This document shows, piece by piece, positions 47,083-57,624 of a stretch of 64,000 bases of DNA. The DNA comes from Chiua virens (Eukaryota > Basidiomycota > Agaricomycetes > Boletales > Boletaceae), in assembly GCA_019787685.1 (NCBI GenBank), contig JAHNUO010000014.1:930001-994000 (forward strand), in the 5' to 3' direction. Below the pieces are notes generated by a model, which searched no databases, was not told the origin of the DNA, and was given only the letters and a program-made list of their open reading frames with translations. The position numbers and the translations under genes were made by a program. Each line of letters starts with the position of its first letter. The first letter of the stretch is position 1.

Positions 47083-48815
47083 TCAGCCATGTGAGGTCGA
47101 TTGCTTGGTTTCGCGCTTCGCGATATCTAGGAGGTCGATTCCTCCCGTGTTTCTAGGTTTTGACAGGTTTTCAAGGCTCATTCCTGGTGGGGTTTTCTTG
47201 CCGTCCCAGAGGAAATTTCTCATTATGGCGTAGATGGATTGGACTACTGTTTTCGGCATGCCTTGGGCTTTGGTAAGGAACTGTGTCATTCCCCCTATCG
47301 TCATTTGTATTATCAGTCGTTTTTCATCTAGGGTGGGCCTTGAGCGGGCCCATTGGACAAGGCTTTCTTTAATTTTGTCAAGGATCGGAGACCATGGTTG
47401 CATGGGTTCTACTTTATTTCCTATCCACGCACCAAGTATGCGGGTTGGTTGTCCGTCATGCGCGATGCGAATTCCAGGGGGGAGGGGGGGGGGGTCCTGG
47501 GGGTGTATTTGCCTGGAGTTTATCATTCGTTGGCGGTGCTCTTCGGTCCCAATTGGTATGATTTCTGTTTTTTCGAGGTTAAACTTAGCTCCAGACACTT
47601 TGCACCATGTTTTGAGGATTACTTCTAGGTCCGAGTATCTATCTTCATTAGATAAGTAAACTGTTGTGTCGTCCGCATACATGTTAACTTTGACTGTTCT
47701 GTTTGTGTTAGGGATATTGTAGCCGCTTATTTTCGGGGTGTTACGGGATGTATGCTGCTAGGGGCTCGATGGCCAGGTCAAAAAGGAGGCAGGACAGGGG
47801 ATCTCCTTGTCGGACGCCGCGTGTGACAAGGTATGTGTCGCTACATACGCCGTTGATTATTATTTTAGTTTTGGCGTTTCTGTAGAGGGATGCTATTGTA
47901 TTGATGAAGATGTCTTGTATTCGGAACGTTTCAAGTGTTTCTAGCATGTATTTATGATCTATTTTATCGTACGCATTTTCCTGGTCGAGGGCTACTATGG
48001 CTCCATTCTCTTCCATGTAGTCTGCATAAGCGCACATTGATTCTGCGAGTCGGATGGGGTTAAAGATAGAGCGCGTGGGGACGAAGCCGGATTGGTCTAG
48101 AGTGCAGTAAGGAGCATGCGTGAGCGGCTAGTTGTGATGCTAGTGCCTTCGTCATGATCTTGTAGTCGGTGTCGAGGAGTGTGATCGGTCGGTAATTTTC
48201 TATTCTCGTTCTATCTTTTTTCTTGTAGAGAGGGCACATCCGTCCGATTGAAAAATTCGCTTCTTCCATCGTGCCTAGTCTTTGGATATTATTGTACACT
48301 GACGTGAGACATTTGACGATATCGAAGGAGGGTTTGTCCTGTTTCTGGCGTTGGGTATGTCGGTCGTGTAGTTTTTTCCAGAGTTCGTATGGGAGGCCGT
48401 CAAGGCCAGTAGCAGTATCATTCTTATATGCATAGAGAGCTGTGACGACTTTTTCATAGGTTATGGTCCGGTTAATTTCGGCGTCGGGGGCGTTGAACTT
48501 TTGCGGTTCTGGGATTTGTCTTAGGACTTCTGCCTGGGCTGCTTGTCTCTCCGGGTCGGTGGGGCTGAGGAGGTGTTTCAGTTGGAGCTCGTCGTGGTAT
48601 TTCCGTGCTATTTCTGTCATGTCAGATGATTTCGTTGTGGTTCTGTTAGTAGAGGGGTCTACTAGAGCGTGTATAATGTCTCGTGGTTTCCGGGGGGTGT
48701 TCAATTGGGTCCAGTATTTGTTGAGTTTTTCTCCTTTATCGAACCATTGGGCTTGGGCTTTTGCTCGGTCGTTCTTACTTATGTTGTATTCAAGGTGTTG
48801 GTATTCCTGGCGCAA
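47083..48815 (-). pseudogene. Reverse transcriptase domain of LINE
   Basis: Three frames in order: 48815-48060 with ATGLDGLPYELWKKL and PLYKKKDRTRIENYRPITLL; then, after a frameshift, DQSGFVPTRSIFNP, VALDQENAYDKIDHKYML (first Asp) and TRGVRQGDPLSCLLFDLAIE; then 47682-47083 with MYADDTTVYLSNED (catalytic YADD) and SGAKFNLEKTEII. All core RT motifs are readable, but the frame is broken at least twice. Confidence 0.85.
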
Positions 48816-48953
48816 GAAAGCTAGGTGGGTACGTAGGGCCTCGTAACTCGTTTGTGTCTAGTTCCTCCTGTGGCTCGATGCGCTGCATGTCCCCTTTAAT
48901 GGCACTCATCTTATTTGTCATTTTGGCTATTTGCTTCTTAGCTGATTTCTTAA

Positions 48954-49262
48954 TCAATTGGACCATTGGAATTGCGGGCTTCGGTCGTTGGGATCTGTTG
49001 TTTCTAATTCTTGTTGTGGCTCGATACCTGATCTTTCTATTTCGTCTAGTAGTTGTTCGTTAGATAGCAATGCTAGGGGCATTGTCCATCTTCCGGGTCC
49101 GATGAAAGGTAGATTCGGTGGGGTTATCCGGGTTAGTACCATTTTGTGATCGGATGGTATTGTTGTGTCCGTGATTTCCCAGAGAGGGTGTTAGTTAGGT
49201 CGCGGTTGACGTATATTCTATCTAGGCGTGACATGGAATGTATGTTACTTATGAATGTGAAG
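48954..49262 (-). pseudogene. Endonuclease tail of LINE
   Basis: FTFISNIHSMSRLDRIYVNR is the SRLDRIYV block near the C-terminus of APE-type LINE endonucleases. It is followed downstream by VLTRITPPNLPFIGPGRWTM. The rest of the endonuclease is absent: sequence switches to the chitin-synthase-like fragment within about 20 bp. Confidence 0.7.
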
Positions 49263-49278
49263 GCTCTGGTGTCACGGC

Positions 49279-50034
49279 ATCTTGAGCAAAGCATCCTTGC
49301 CATGCAGGCCAGGAAAGGGAGGCAAGAAGGCGGAGGAACTTCATCAAGACCTCGTGTCCAGATACGGCGTTCATCCATCCTTTGTGGCAAGCCCTAGTCA
49401 AGTCAGTGAGGACGGCAGGAACCTATTCGGTATCAACTACCATGCGGGAGGTTGCACGTACGACATTTCGTCCTTTATCGAGAAAGACAGTGATATTCTT
49501 GACTCGGCCTTCGTAACCTCACCGCGTAACTCCTCGGATCCGTTCGTAGCGAAGTTGGTCTCTGGTCCTTTCCTTGTCGCTGAGAAGCATCTGAAGGACG
49601 AAACGACCATTGTTCAAGCTCAAGTGTCGTCACGCCCACTTCGTCAGTTGACACCCATCGTGTCGCCGGATGGCTCGGCACCTACGTACAACGATGAATA
49701 TCCTCCCCTGGACCTCACCAAGATATACTCCGTCTCCACACAACTCAATTTCACCCTCTCCGAGATTTTTATTTCACTTAACCGGACACGACTACGCACC
49801 ATCTCCTGTATCCGTCCCAACGATTTCAACTTGCCCCACGCATTTGACAAACGTCGTGTCAAGGCCCAGATAAAGTCACTTCTGATCCCTGAAACTGCCG
49901 TGCGTCGCGGTGTAGAATTTATCGCTGACTTGGAGTAGAGTGCGTTTTGCGAACAGCGCGTACCAACGCTGCGTAGTTCGGATGCGGAACGTATCTGGCA
50001 ATGCACAGCTTCGAATGGATGGAAGGAGGGTGCA
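49279..50034 (+). pseudogene. Chitin synthase myosin-motor-like domain fragment
   Basis: A 219-codon frame begins SKASLPCRPGKGGKKAEELH, with SRYGVHPSFVASPSQVSEDG, FGINYHAGGCTYDISSFIEK and RLRTISCIRPNDFNLPHAFD. These match the reduced myosin-like domain at the N-terminus of fungal chitin synthases that combine a motor-like domain with a glycosyltransferase. A TAG (49936-49938) interrupts the frame, which then continues FCEQRVPTLRSSDAERIWQC and GWKEG. The P-loop part of the motor, the transmembrane segments and the synthase domain are absent. The 5' side is cut at the LINE, the 3' side at a hydrolase-like segment. Confidence 0.75.
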
Positions 50035-50576
50035 CCCCATGAACGCGCCCTCGCATTGACCGGAGGTCGTACGCTAGCCTATGCTACTTGCGGAAATGCA
50101 TCCAGTACGACCGCCATTCTCTACTTAGACGGCGCCTTCACGATTGGAGAGGCATCCCGTTTTTTTTTTTTAAATCGTTGTTTATTAGAGGCATCCCGTG
50201 TTCCCCAGCCATCGCGTCAAAGAACGTCCGCTATGTGTGCCCCGCACTACCTGGCTGGGGAAACACCTCCCCACCTGCTCCGTCAACGCCATACATCAAC
50301 TGACTTGCTGGCGATATGCCAACCACTCTCCTTGATCACCTCTACCCCGAGAACGGGCAAGACATCAAACTCTACGTCTCCGGGGGATCCTACGGGACGG
50401 TGATAGCCCAGATCCTGCACGGGGCTCCATATGATAAGTTCCCGTACGGGCGCTGCATTGTTGAGGCACTCCTCTTGGGGAGCGCCTCCGCCATCACAAA
50501 GACTACGCAAAGTACATGGTGGGCATATCGGTGCTATGTGTCACTTGAACGATATCTGGGCAGAATTTCTAGCTAG
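50035..50576 (+). pseudogene. Alpha/beta-hydrolase fragment with insertion
   Basis: Reads LALTGGRTLAYATCGN and AILYLDGAFTIGEASR; a 39-bp duplication-plus-insert (second frame) interrupts it. It then continues with YVCPALPGWGNTSPPAP, and IKLYVSGGSYGTVIAQILHG, which carries the nucleophile elbow GGSYG near 50375. The order matches the strand-nucleophile part of a small fungal alpha/beta hydrolase. The catalytic Asp/His half is missing. Frame changes lie near 50160 and 50310. The N-terminal end is fused in frame to the chitin-synthase-like fragment. Substrate unknown. Confidence 0.65.
50148..50199. repeat. 13-bp direct repeats flanking a T-rich 26-bp insert
   Basis: AGAGGCATCCCGT occurs at 50148-50160 and 50187-50199. 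Between them lie 26 bp starting with eleven T and ending TTTATT, which on the minus strand reads AATAAA...followed by a run of A. This is the structure of a tiny, 5'-truncated, poly(A)-tailed retroinsertion with its target duplication. Confidence 0.75.
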
Positions 50577-52312
50577 GGTAGAGTAGCGTCAGGATGACGC
50601 GTTGTTGTGACGGCACGTGTCCGAGTTTCACCATCTTTGCCTTTCATTTCTGTGTTTTTATTGTGCATTCCGTCCCTTGGTTCTGAACCTGCATATATTA
50701 ATATCAAGTCGCGGTTCCTTCATGTTCCTTGTCAAAATGGTTCTCGTGTTGTCACATCCGGCTAGGTATCGGATAACGAATTCAGAGGGTGTCGAGGCGT
50801 CGCAACAGTCATGAATGCACTGGAGTGGATGAAAGCACGGTTAGTTAGTCACGAAGCTCCAACTCTCTTCTGATTATCTCCCGCGCTTCTCTGATCCTTC
50901 CTGCCTCCTGCTTGACTCTGCGGGGACTTCGAGTAAGCAGTTGCTCGGCACTGTCCAGGGGTGCTTTCGATCCAGGACTAGGTGGCAGGGCCTTTCCTGG
51001 CAACATCATCGGACTGTGCATATCATGGATAGCAGAACTCTCCAGTGTCCGAAGTCGGCGCAGTCGGAGGCATCTCGAACCATTCATCTCCGTTAGTGTC
51101 AAGTTGTCGGAGGGACTCAGAGAAAGGGCAGAGGGTCGTCAGGAATTTAAGCGATTCAGATGCCTCCGACGTTGACACCGGTGCGGGTGACGATTTTATG
51201 GCAGCAGCCATGACGTCGCTAGCGGGAAGGGCTTTGCGTTTACAGTTACCGGGCATCGTAGTCGTCGCACTAGCCAGTGGAAAAGGATAAGGTCACTGCA
51301 CGAAGCACTGGTTGTTGAAGCTATACCTACATCTAGGTACGTGACGCCACCGAGCAGCAAGCAACGTCGCCAAACTCTTCCTGACCTAATTTCTGAATAT
51401 GATCTCTGGTCAGCCTTCTGCCTACGACTTCAGCACTCTTGGATTTCACCCGGATGGATGCCAGAGATTTAAGCCGAACACACCCATATGTTGCTTAGCG
51501 TCGAGGTGTGCTTGGTGTTGGAGGTGCAGTCTGAGCGTCGGGGCCTCTCTGGTGCGCGGGTGTCATAGGAAGGTCGCCTGGCCCTTTGGTGTCCAGACGC
51601 TTGCGAGTAGGTGTCTTTGGTGTGAGGAGTCCCGCAAGAGGATCTGCGGGCTTGTGACAAGAGGACGGCGCGCGCAGGAGGGAGGCAGGAGGCATGGATC
51701 AGGGCAAAGGCTCGCGCGAGTGGGGTTTCACAAGGGGGAAGGGATGGGGAGTTTGCCGGTCAGGCTGGATTTGGAGGGCGAGGAAGGGCTGAAGAGAAGG
51801 ATGTTTGCAAGAGTGGCTGCACTCTTTGGAGGCGCAGATGCGGAGGCGCGAGTGAGGGCCAAAGGCTGGGCACTGTGAACGACAAGCTGAGGCAGATCTG
51901 CTAGGGGCACGTTTGGAACCAGAGTGATGCCCGAAAGGTGCTGCGGAAGGAAAGGCGAGGGACGGCAGGGACGGAAGGAGAGGAGTATCGTTACCTCGAC
52001 CCAAGATTCGAGCTTGGTCCAGAATTTAGCGCGTCGCTTGTGGGCATCCGCAGCCCACCTCACGACTGCAGCCATGCCACTAGCCAAAAGTGGTACCGGC
52101 TTCAATTCGAGTGCTCCAGTTACCGCTGAGGGGTGCGGGTCAAAGTAACCGGTGGAGCAGAGAATGCCGGCGTCGACGTGTCTCCAGAGATGGAGGAGGC
52201 TCATTAAACTCAAAGCACGGCGAGTTGCCTTCAAAACCCCCTCCGATTCCGAGTCATTCTGGCGAATAGCGTTCCCAGGACATGCCTGGTCCGGAAGGCA
52301 GCACCGCCATGT
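50577..52312. other. No recognisable gene
   Basis: Overlapping frames on both strands, the longest minus 52234-51728 (168 codons: VVRWAADAHKRRAKFWTKLE) and minus 51256-51023. Neither carries a motif I can name. The 50845-51256 stretch is open in two minus frames and may be a decayed regulatory-type protein (AEQLLTRSPRRVKQEAGRIR). Confidence 0.35.
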
Positions 52313-52366
52313 GAAGGGGTCGATTGGTCGCAGCTTGCAAGTTGCGACCCCTTCGAATGACCAATC
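52313..52366. repeat. Interleaved inverted repeats (A-B-A'-B')
   Basis: GAAGGGGTCG (52313-52322) pairs with CGACCCCTTC (52345-52354), and GATTGGTC (52322-52329) pairs with GACCAATC (52359-52366). The arms interleave. Confidence 0.55.
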
Positions 52367-52665
52367 TGCCTTGGTTGAACCACAGAGGCCACCACATCAA
52401 ATGTTTGCTGCCCCGTGGGAACAGGTTTCGAAGCCCGCTGTGCGGTAAGACACCTCATCTCTGTTGTTTTCCTGCTTGTCAACACCGTGCTGCAAGGCGT
52501 CGTTGAAGGCTTTCTAGCCCGAAAGGGCAGGGTCATCGTGATGTGCATCGACATGCACTCTTGCTTGTGAGAGCAGAGGCACCAGATGCATTGGCAGTAC
52601 TATGTGTTGTTTTTATCGCATGCTCGCCGCTTTGCTCCTTCACTGCTCAGCTTCTCAACGTTCCG

Positions 52666-53490
<825 letters not shown>

Positions 53491-54459
53491 AGATCTGTCT
53501 TGGATTACTCGCTTTCTTGTCGTATTATAATGTTGGGTACTTGAATTCACTACTTTAGGAAGTTGGCATCTGTAGGACACCAATCACGGCCCCCCCCCAA
53601 AAAAAAGGTTACCTGGCGATAATGAATTTTGGCTGTGAGCTCGCCGATTACGGAAGATTGTAAACTCGACTATGAAATTTTGGCCGCGCGCTCATTGACT
53701 GAAATTCTGGACATATGCTCACTGACGTCTGGACGGTCGGCATACTTGTATGTAGAGTACATGTGAATCAGCCCCCGCGAAAAGAAGAAAGAGAAAAACT
53801 ATCATAAGATGTCATTGATCTTGTCCTCGTCCTCCGAGTCGTCATCGTCTGAAAAGCTATTGACCCAAAGAGAAGGACCTACATCGATCTCGTTGTCAGC
53901 GTCTCCAATTTCTGGCTCTTCATCCAAAAATCTGTCGAGTTCCTGTATGTGCTCCACCTCTTGATGAGGTGAAGTTAGTGTTATTGGACTGGAAGTCCTT
54001 TGATTACGCCAAACAATGGCAAGCCTCACTCGGCCTGATGCCGACTGTAGCTACACGTCATCTGTCGATAGGAGACTCCTAATAGATTCCTGCCTCTCGA
54101 CTACCATCTCGTCTAACTAAGTTCCTCTCGCGCCTATCGTGCTACAACAAGTGTAATATATGGTATACGATGGCAATGTAACTTACACAGACCAATATAC
54201 CGCGGGACAGGCTGCCAAGAAACTCCACGATGGGAACAGCGCGAAGTTGAGAGAAGCCTCGGATAAATCGAGGGAGCTACCGTTAGCAATGCAAAACGAT
54301 CCACGGATGGCAGGGAAGGACAACATCAATATGGCAGTGGTTTCTGATGTGTGGGCTGCCAAGGACCTGTGCAACGCGTCGAGAAGAGCGCTAGGCAGAT
54401 CGAAGGAGAAACTGCTACCAAGAGTGCCTAATGGCGCCGCGGATGCTGCTGGTACCACT
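53491..54459. other. Intergenic; C-run/A-run and small acidic frame
   Basis: A run of C followed by a run of A lies at 53588-53606. Related phrases (AAATTTTGGC, GAAATTCTGGAC) recur between 53620 and 53725 and may be a decayed repeat. A minus frame at 54029-53802 encodes 75 residues ending in an acidic tail (DDDDSEDEDKINDIL); no family recognised. Confidence 0.4.
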
Positions 54460-54530
54460 GTGGTGGACAAACCAGGATGTGGTGGACATTGTCCACCTGG
54501 TCCGACTCCACCACTTGTCCACAACCGGCA
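54460..54530. promoter_or_regulatory. GTGGACA/TGTCCAC motif cluster
   Basis: GTGGACA occurs in GGTGGACAAACC and again in GGTGGACATTGTCCACC, a palindrome with its inverted partner TGTCCAC, followed by TTGTCCACAACC. Four occurrences lie within about 70 bp, ending just upstream of a TATA box and the start of a gene. A binding-site array is plausible; a transposon end is an alternative. Confidence 0.4.
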
Positions 54531-54535
54531 GACAC

Positions 54536-54542
54536 TATAAAA
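54536..54542 (+). promoter_or_regulatory. TATA box
   Basis: TATAAAA lies 71 bp before the ATG of the duplicated zinc-cluster gene, followed by a pyrimidine-rich stretch (CTTTCTTTCCTTC...) typical of fungal transcription starts. Confidence 0.55.
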
Positions 54543-54612
54543 TCAGCTCCTACGTCCTTTCTTTCCTTCTTTCCTTCTTACTTCTCCCCATAGCACCCTT
54601 ATCACAGAAATA

Positions 54613-55233
54613 ATGGCCAGGACGAAGAGTGTGTCTTGGAAGCGCAATGTAAGCATCAGATTTAATCACCACAGTTTGTTAGACTAACTAGTCGCATAGG
54701 AGTTGAGAGATGCATCAAGGAGACCGAAGAAGCCATTACATGGGGTGATGAGAGTAACGGTGGTGCGTAAGATATTGGCCCACGATGAAATCCATACTAA
54801 CTACTTTCAGCCTCCTGTAGTGGCGACCGTGACAGTGAGCTCTGATGAGGAGGAATTCAGCGAAGACAACCCGGATGATGATGTGGTATGTCTTGACCAC
54901 AACGATCCAATCCAACAAGACAAATGCCAGGAGTGTGCGCTGGCCCAGGCAGCCTGCCGCAGAAAAAATGGCCAGAAGTGCAGCCGGTGCTTCCACTTGA
55001 ATATCGATTGTGATAAGCTAAAAAAGGATAGAGAAATTTGGGGGAAGGTGCGGCAGGCGGTGAGCTCTGATGAAGACGATGACGTGGTATGTCTCGACCA
55101 CAACGATCCGATCCAACAAGACCCATGCTGGGAGTGTGCGCGGGCTCAGGCACTCTGCCGTGGAAAACCAGGTCAGAAGTGTAGCCGGTGCTTCCACTCG
55201 AGGATCGATTGCAATAAGTTGAACAGCGGATGA
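54613..55233 (+). CDS. Small protein with two Zn2Cys6-like modules, 173 residues
   Basis: Exons 54613-54648, 54700-54762 and 54811-55233 splice in frame (introns GTAAGC...GCATAG and GTGCGT...TTTCAG with CTAAC). The N-terminus is basic (MARTKSVSWKRN, RRPKKPLHG), then an acidic SSDEEEFSEDNPDDD stretch. Next come two tandem modules with spacing C-x2-C-x6-C-x7-C-x2-C-x6-C (CQECALAQAAC and CSRCFHLNIDC; CWECARAQALC and CSRCFHSRIDC). That spacing fits the Gal4-type Zn(II)2Cys6 cluster, usually present once per protein. The modules and the preceding VVCLDHNDPIQQD block repeat with a period of about 201 bp. DNA binding is inference: the basic residues after Cys2 of classical Gal4 domains are reduced here. 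No dimerisation helix or activation domain follows. Intact. Confidence 0.7.
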
Positions 55234-55979
55234 ACCATTAACTCTGCCCACGAAAATAAACTGTTCCATCTTAAATACTACAAAATTCGAAACTATGGTA
55301 CCTTTTTTTTTTATCGTCCTTTATTTTCTGGTGGGGCAGGCCCCATATCAGACACTACATGCAGTCATCAGTAAATTGTCAAGTTACTTTACTAGCTTTG
55401 AATCCAATTTTTTGCTACTATTAGATACTTTGAGCAAGCAGCCGAAAAGCATGAACAATCCATAAAAAATAGATCTCGATCCTTGTAATCAGCTTTGACT
55501 GTTCTTTTCAAGCTTCCGATCATCTTTTCGAGCACAAAAAAGGACAAAATTGCATTGAAACTATCCAGAATACTACTTAAAAGTAGTACCTAGTTTGAGC
55601 TAAAAACGACAAAAAGGATGGATAAAGAGAATGGGAAAAGAAAAAAACGCGATTGAAAAAGACAGCAAAAAGAGCGACAGTAACTTGAAGATTAAATGAG
55701 CGATATGACTGGTCGTCGGGACAAGGGTATGAGAGGTCCTATTCATGGAAAAATGAACGTGAGATAACTGCATCTGAGAAGAGATTGACTGGGAGGGAGC
55801 GACGCAAACACGAATCAAAGGAAAGGAAAGGAACGAAAGAAAGTTATTAAAAATAGTAGCAGAATCGGATGTGGTGAAAAGCTGGATGGGTATAAACAGG
55901 GTATAGGGTCCTCGAGAGGGTCTTCGAGATCTTCCTGGACGACGCACAACTTGAAGTCACGACGGACGAGACAACTCTG
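55234..55979. other. Intergenic; minus-strand exon possible
   Basis: A run of ten T at 55303-55312 and AT-rich sequence. Bases 55860-55980 may be the last exon of the minus-strand gene starting at 56521. No other feature. Confidence 0.35.
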
Positions 55980-56014
55980 TAGAAATCCATGTCAGTCAGT
56001 ACATCCTGCAATGA

Positions 56015-56521
56015 TTAATATTGTCTAGAATCAGCAAGCTTACACATCAGCGCGCGTGGGTCGTGCTCGAGGTTCCCAGGGGACCCGCAGCCTGGAGCAG
56101 ATTGCAGGGGAGACTTATGAGTCGCGAGCCAACGGATGGCCCCAGCGACAATATCGTTGAGTGCGACATCGTCTCGGGTTGCGATCGATTTGTAGTACAC
56201 CGCTGTCTGGGTACCCCAATTCTGCTGCGAAAAAGCAGCACCCTTGGTGCTAACCTTCCCACTCACCTTATTCAGCAATCGGGGTGGTTTGACATTTGAC
56301 CGCTTCCCCCGTGTCGTGCTGCTCGTAGTGCCAGCGTTCGTAGCCGGGCTATTTCCCGGCTGCTCTGACTCATCCCTACTACCAAGGTCCTCGTCCTCAC
56401 CACCATCCAATAGAGGGCCCTGCCTGAGATTTTCCGCGCGAACCGTAAGCTTGAGTTTTCCTGCACTAGCAAGCCTCAACGCACGCTCAACCTGTAAATA
56501 AGTCACGAGTGAACTGCGCAT
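56015..56521 (-). CDS. Hypothetical protein
   Basis: A 168-codon frame starts MRSSLVTYLQVERALRLASA and contains an acidic/Ser-rich linker (about residues 38-75), then AAFSQQNWGTQTAVYYKSIA and LNDIVAGAIRWLATHKSPL. A GTGTAAGC near 56043 and a TTGCAG near 56010 could splice it to a further exon (about 56009-55860), giving VLTDMDFYRVV and more. I do not recognise the family. The readable protein-like middle argues against chance, but the 3' end is uncertain. Confidence 0.4.
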   Translation of the reverse strand: MRSSLVTYLQVERALRLASAGKLKLTVRAENLRQGPLLDGGEDEDLGSRDESEQPGNSPATNAGTTSSTTRGKRSNVKPPRLLNKVSGKVSTKGAAFSQQNWGTQTAVYYKSIATRDDVALNDIVAGAIRWLATHKSPLQSAPGCGSPGNLEHDPRALMCKLADSRQY

Positions 56522-57140
56522 CTTTTTTTTTCCGTATCAGTTCTGTGAACTGCGCACTGCAGTCACATCATTCCACCGTCCCGACTCCTCAACTTCAATG
56601 CCTGCCTGATTTGGATCGATGAGGTAAGCACTACCCCGCTGCAGGTCTTGCATGCCCTTTGACCAGGAACTCCACATGCAGCATCGAGCGTAACAACTCA
56701 AGTATGGCAGTTCTCAATGCCGTCTGACTGGTCGCTGGTCACTAGCACTGGTCATCTCCCCCCGGTCCACACATGGTCGCTCGGTGGTAAGCAGTGCACT
56801 CGTAATACCAAATACGAGCTTGATGTTCTTCAGACAAAGTTCGTCGGCGAAGTAGACCTTCCAGAAGGTAAGTTTCTTCGTTCTGGGTACCACCCACCTG
56901 TTCGCTTATCTGTTTACGCAGGTGAAGTGCCACTTTTGAAAGAATCAAAACGGCACCTTGTCCTCTTCCCTATCCAGTACCAGGGCCAAGGTAAGCAAGC
57001 TTGCCCCCTCCCTCCGAGTCCCTCCGATGTTAGACTGACGTGCAGATAGGTTTGGCAGATTTACCAAAAAGCAGAAGCTTCCTTCTGGACTGCTGAGGAG
57101 ATGGACCCTCCCCAAAGACCTCTATGACTGGAACACACAT

Positions 57141-57410
57141 CTGAACGACAACGAGCGCCACTTCATCTCTCACGTGCTTGCCTTTTTCACCACGTCTGAT
57201 GGCATCGTCAACAGATCTGAATGACAACGAACACCACTTCGTCTCTCACGTGCTCGCCTTTTTCCGAGTCACTGCATCCAATGGCATTGTCAACGGATCC
57301 AAACGACAATGAATGCCACTTCATCTCTCATGATCTGAACGACAATGAACACCACTTCGTCTCTCATGTGCTCGCCTTTCTCACCACGTCTGACATCATT
57401 GTCAATGAGA
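57141..57410 (+). repeat. Four tandem degenerate copies of an R2 exon segment
   Basis: Units start near 57141, 57217, 57299 and 57335, each with AACGACAA or a close variant, then GAnCnCCACTTC and TCTCTCA. Units 1, 2 and 4 run about 75-80 bp to GTCAAnn, while unit 3 is cut to about 36 bp. Confidence 0.8.
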
Positions 57411-57440
57411 ACCTCATTCGAGTAGCTTCTCGAATGAGGT
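57411..57440. repeat. Perfect 12-bp inverted repeat
   Basis: ACCTCATTCGAG and CTCGAATGAGGT are exact reverse complements around a 6-base loop, TAGCTT, inside the R2 relic. Confidence 0.8.
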
Positions 57441-57624
57441 TCAAGCGGCTGAGGCACAATCATGATGCTTCTATGGTTTCCAGATCGTGATGGAAACCAT
57501 TCACTCTGAAACTTACTCGCTCCTCATCGACACTTACATCAAGGATTCTGCTCAACGTGAGTACCTGTTTGACGCAATAGATACTATTCCGTGCGTCAAG
57601 CACAAAGCTGACCCCCGCTCTTAG

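Larger units (their letters stand above)
45050..49270 (-). mobile_element. LINE (Tad1/I-like), 5'-truncated in endonuclease
   Basis: Minus-strand order is APE-type endonuclease tail, RT, Cys-rich linker, RNase H and C-terminal zinc motif, the arrangement of RNase-H-bearing fungal LINEs such as Tad1. The first ORF and most of the endonuclease are missing. Frameshifts near 48.05 kb and elsewhere, and in-frame stops, show an old copy. No poly(A) tail can be fixed at the 45.0 kb end. Confidence 0.8.
56922..57624 (+). pseudogene. Ribonucleotide reductase small subunit (R2) pseudogene
   Basis: VPLLKESKRHLVLFPIQY, an intron (GTAAGC...AGATAG, about 56993-57048), then [19 protein letters not shown], which holds the first iron ligand, are typical of class I RNR small subunits, the tyrosyl-radical proteins of dNTP synthesis. 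The segment [15 protein letters not shown] is then repeated four times in degenerate form, with frame changes between units. After an altered helix (expected FSNEVQxAEA readable in shifted frame), [20 protein letters not shown] with [20 protein letters not shown] and IPCVKHKAD ends at TAG (57622-57624). The N-terminal and C-terminal thirds are missing. The retained intron shows DNA-level duplication. Confidence 0.85.

Noticed and set aside
51666..52234. Long overlapping open frames on both strands
   Set aside because: GC-rich sequence with few stops opens several frames at once. None has a motif, splice-consistent partner or protein-like conservation I could recognise.
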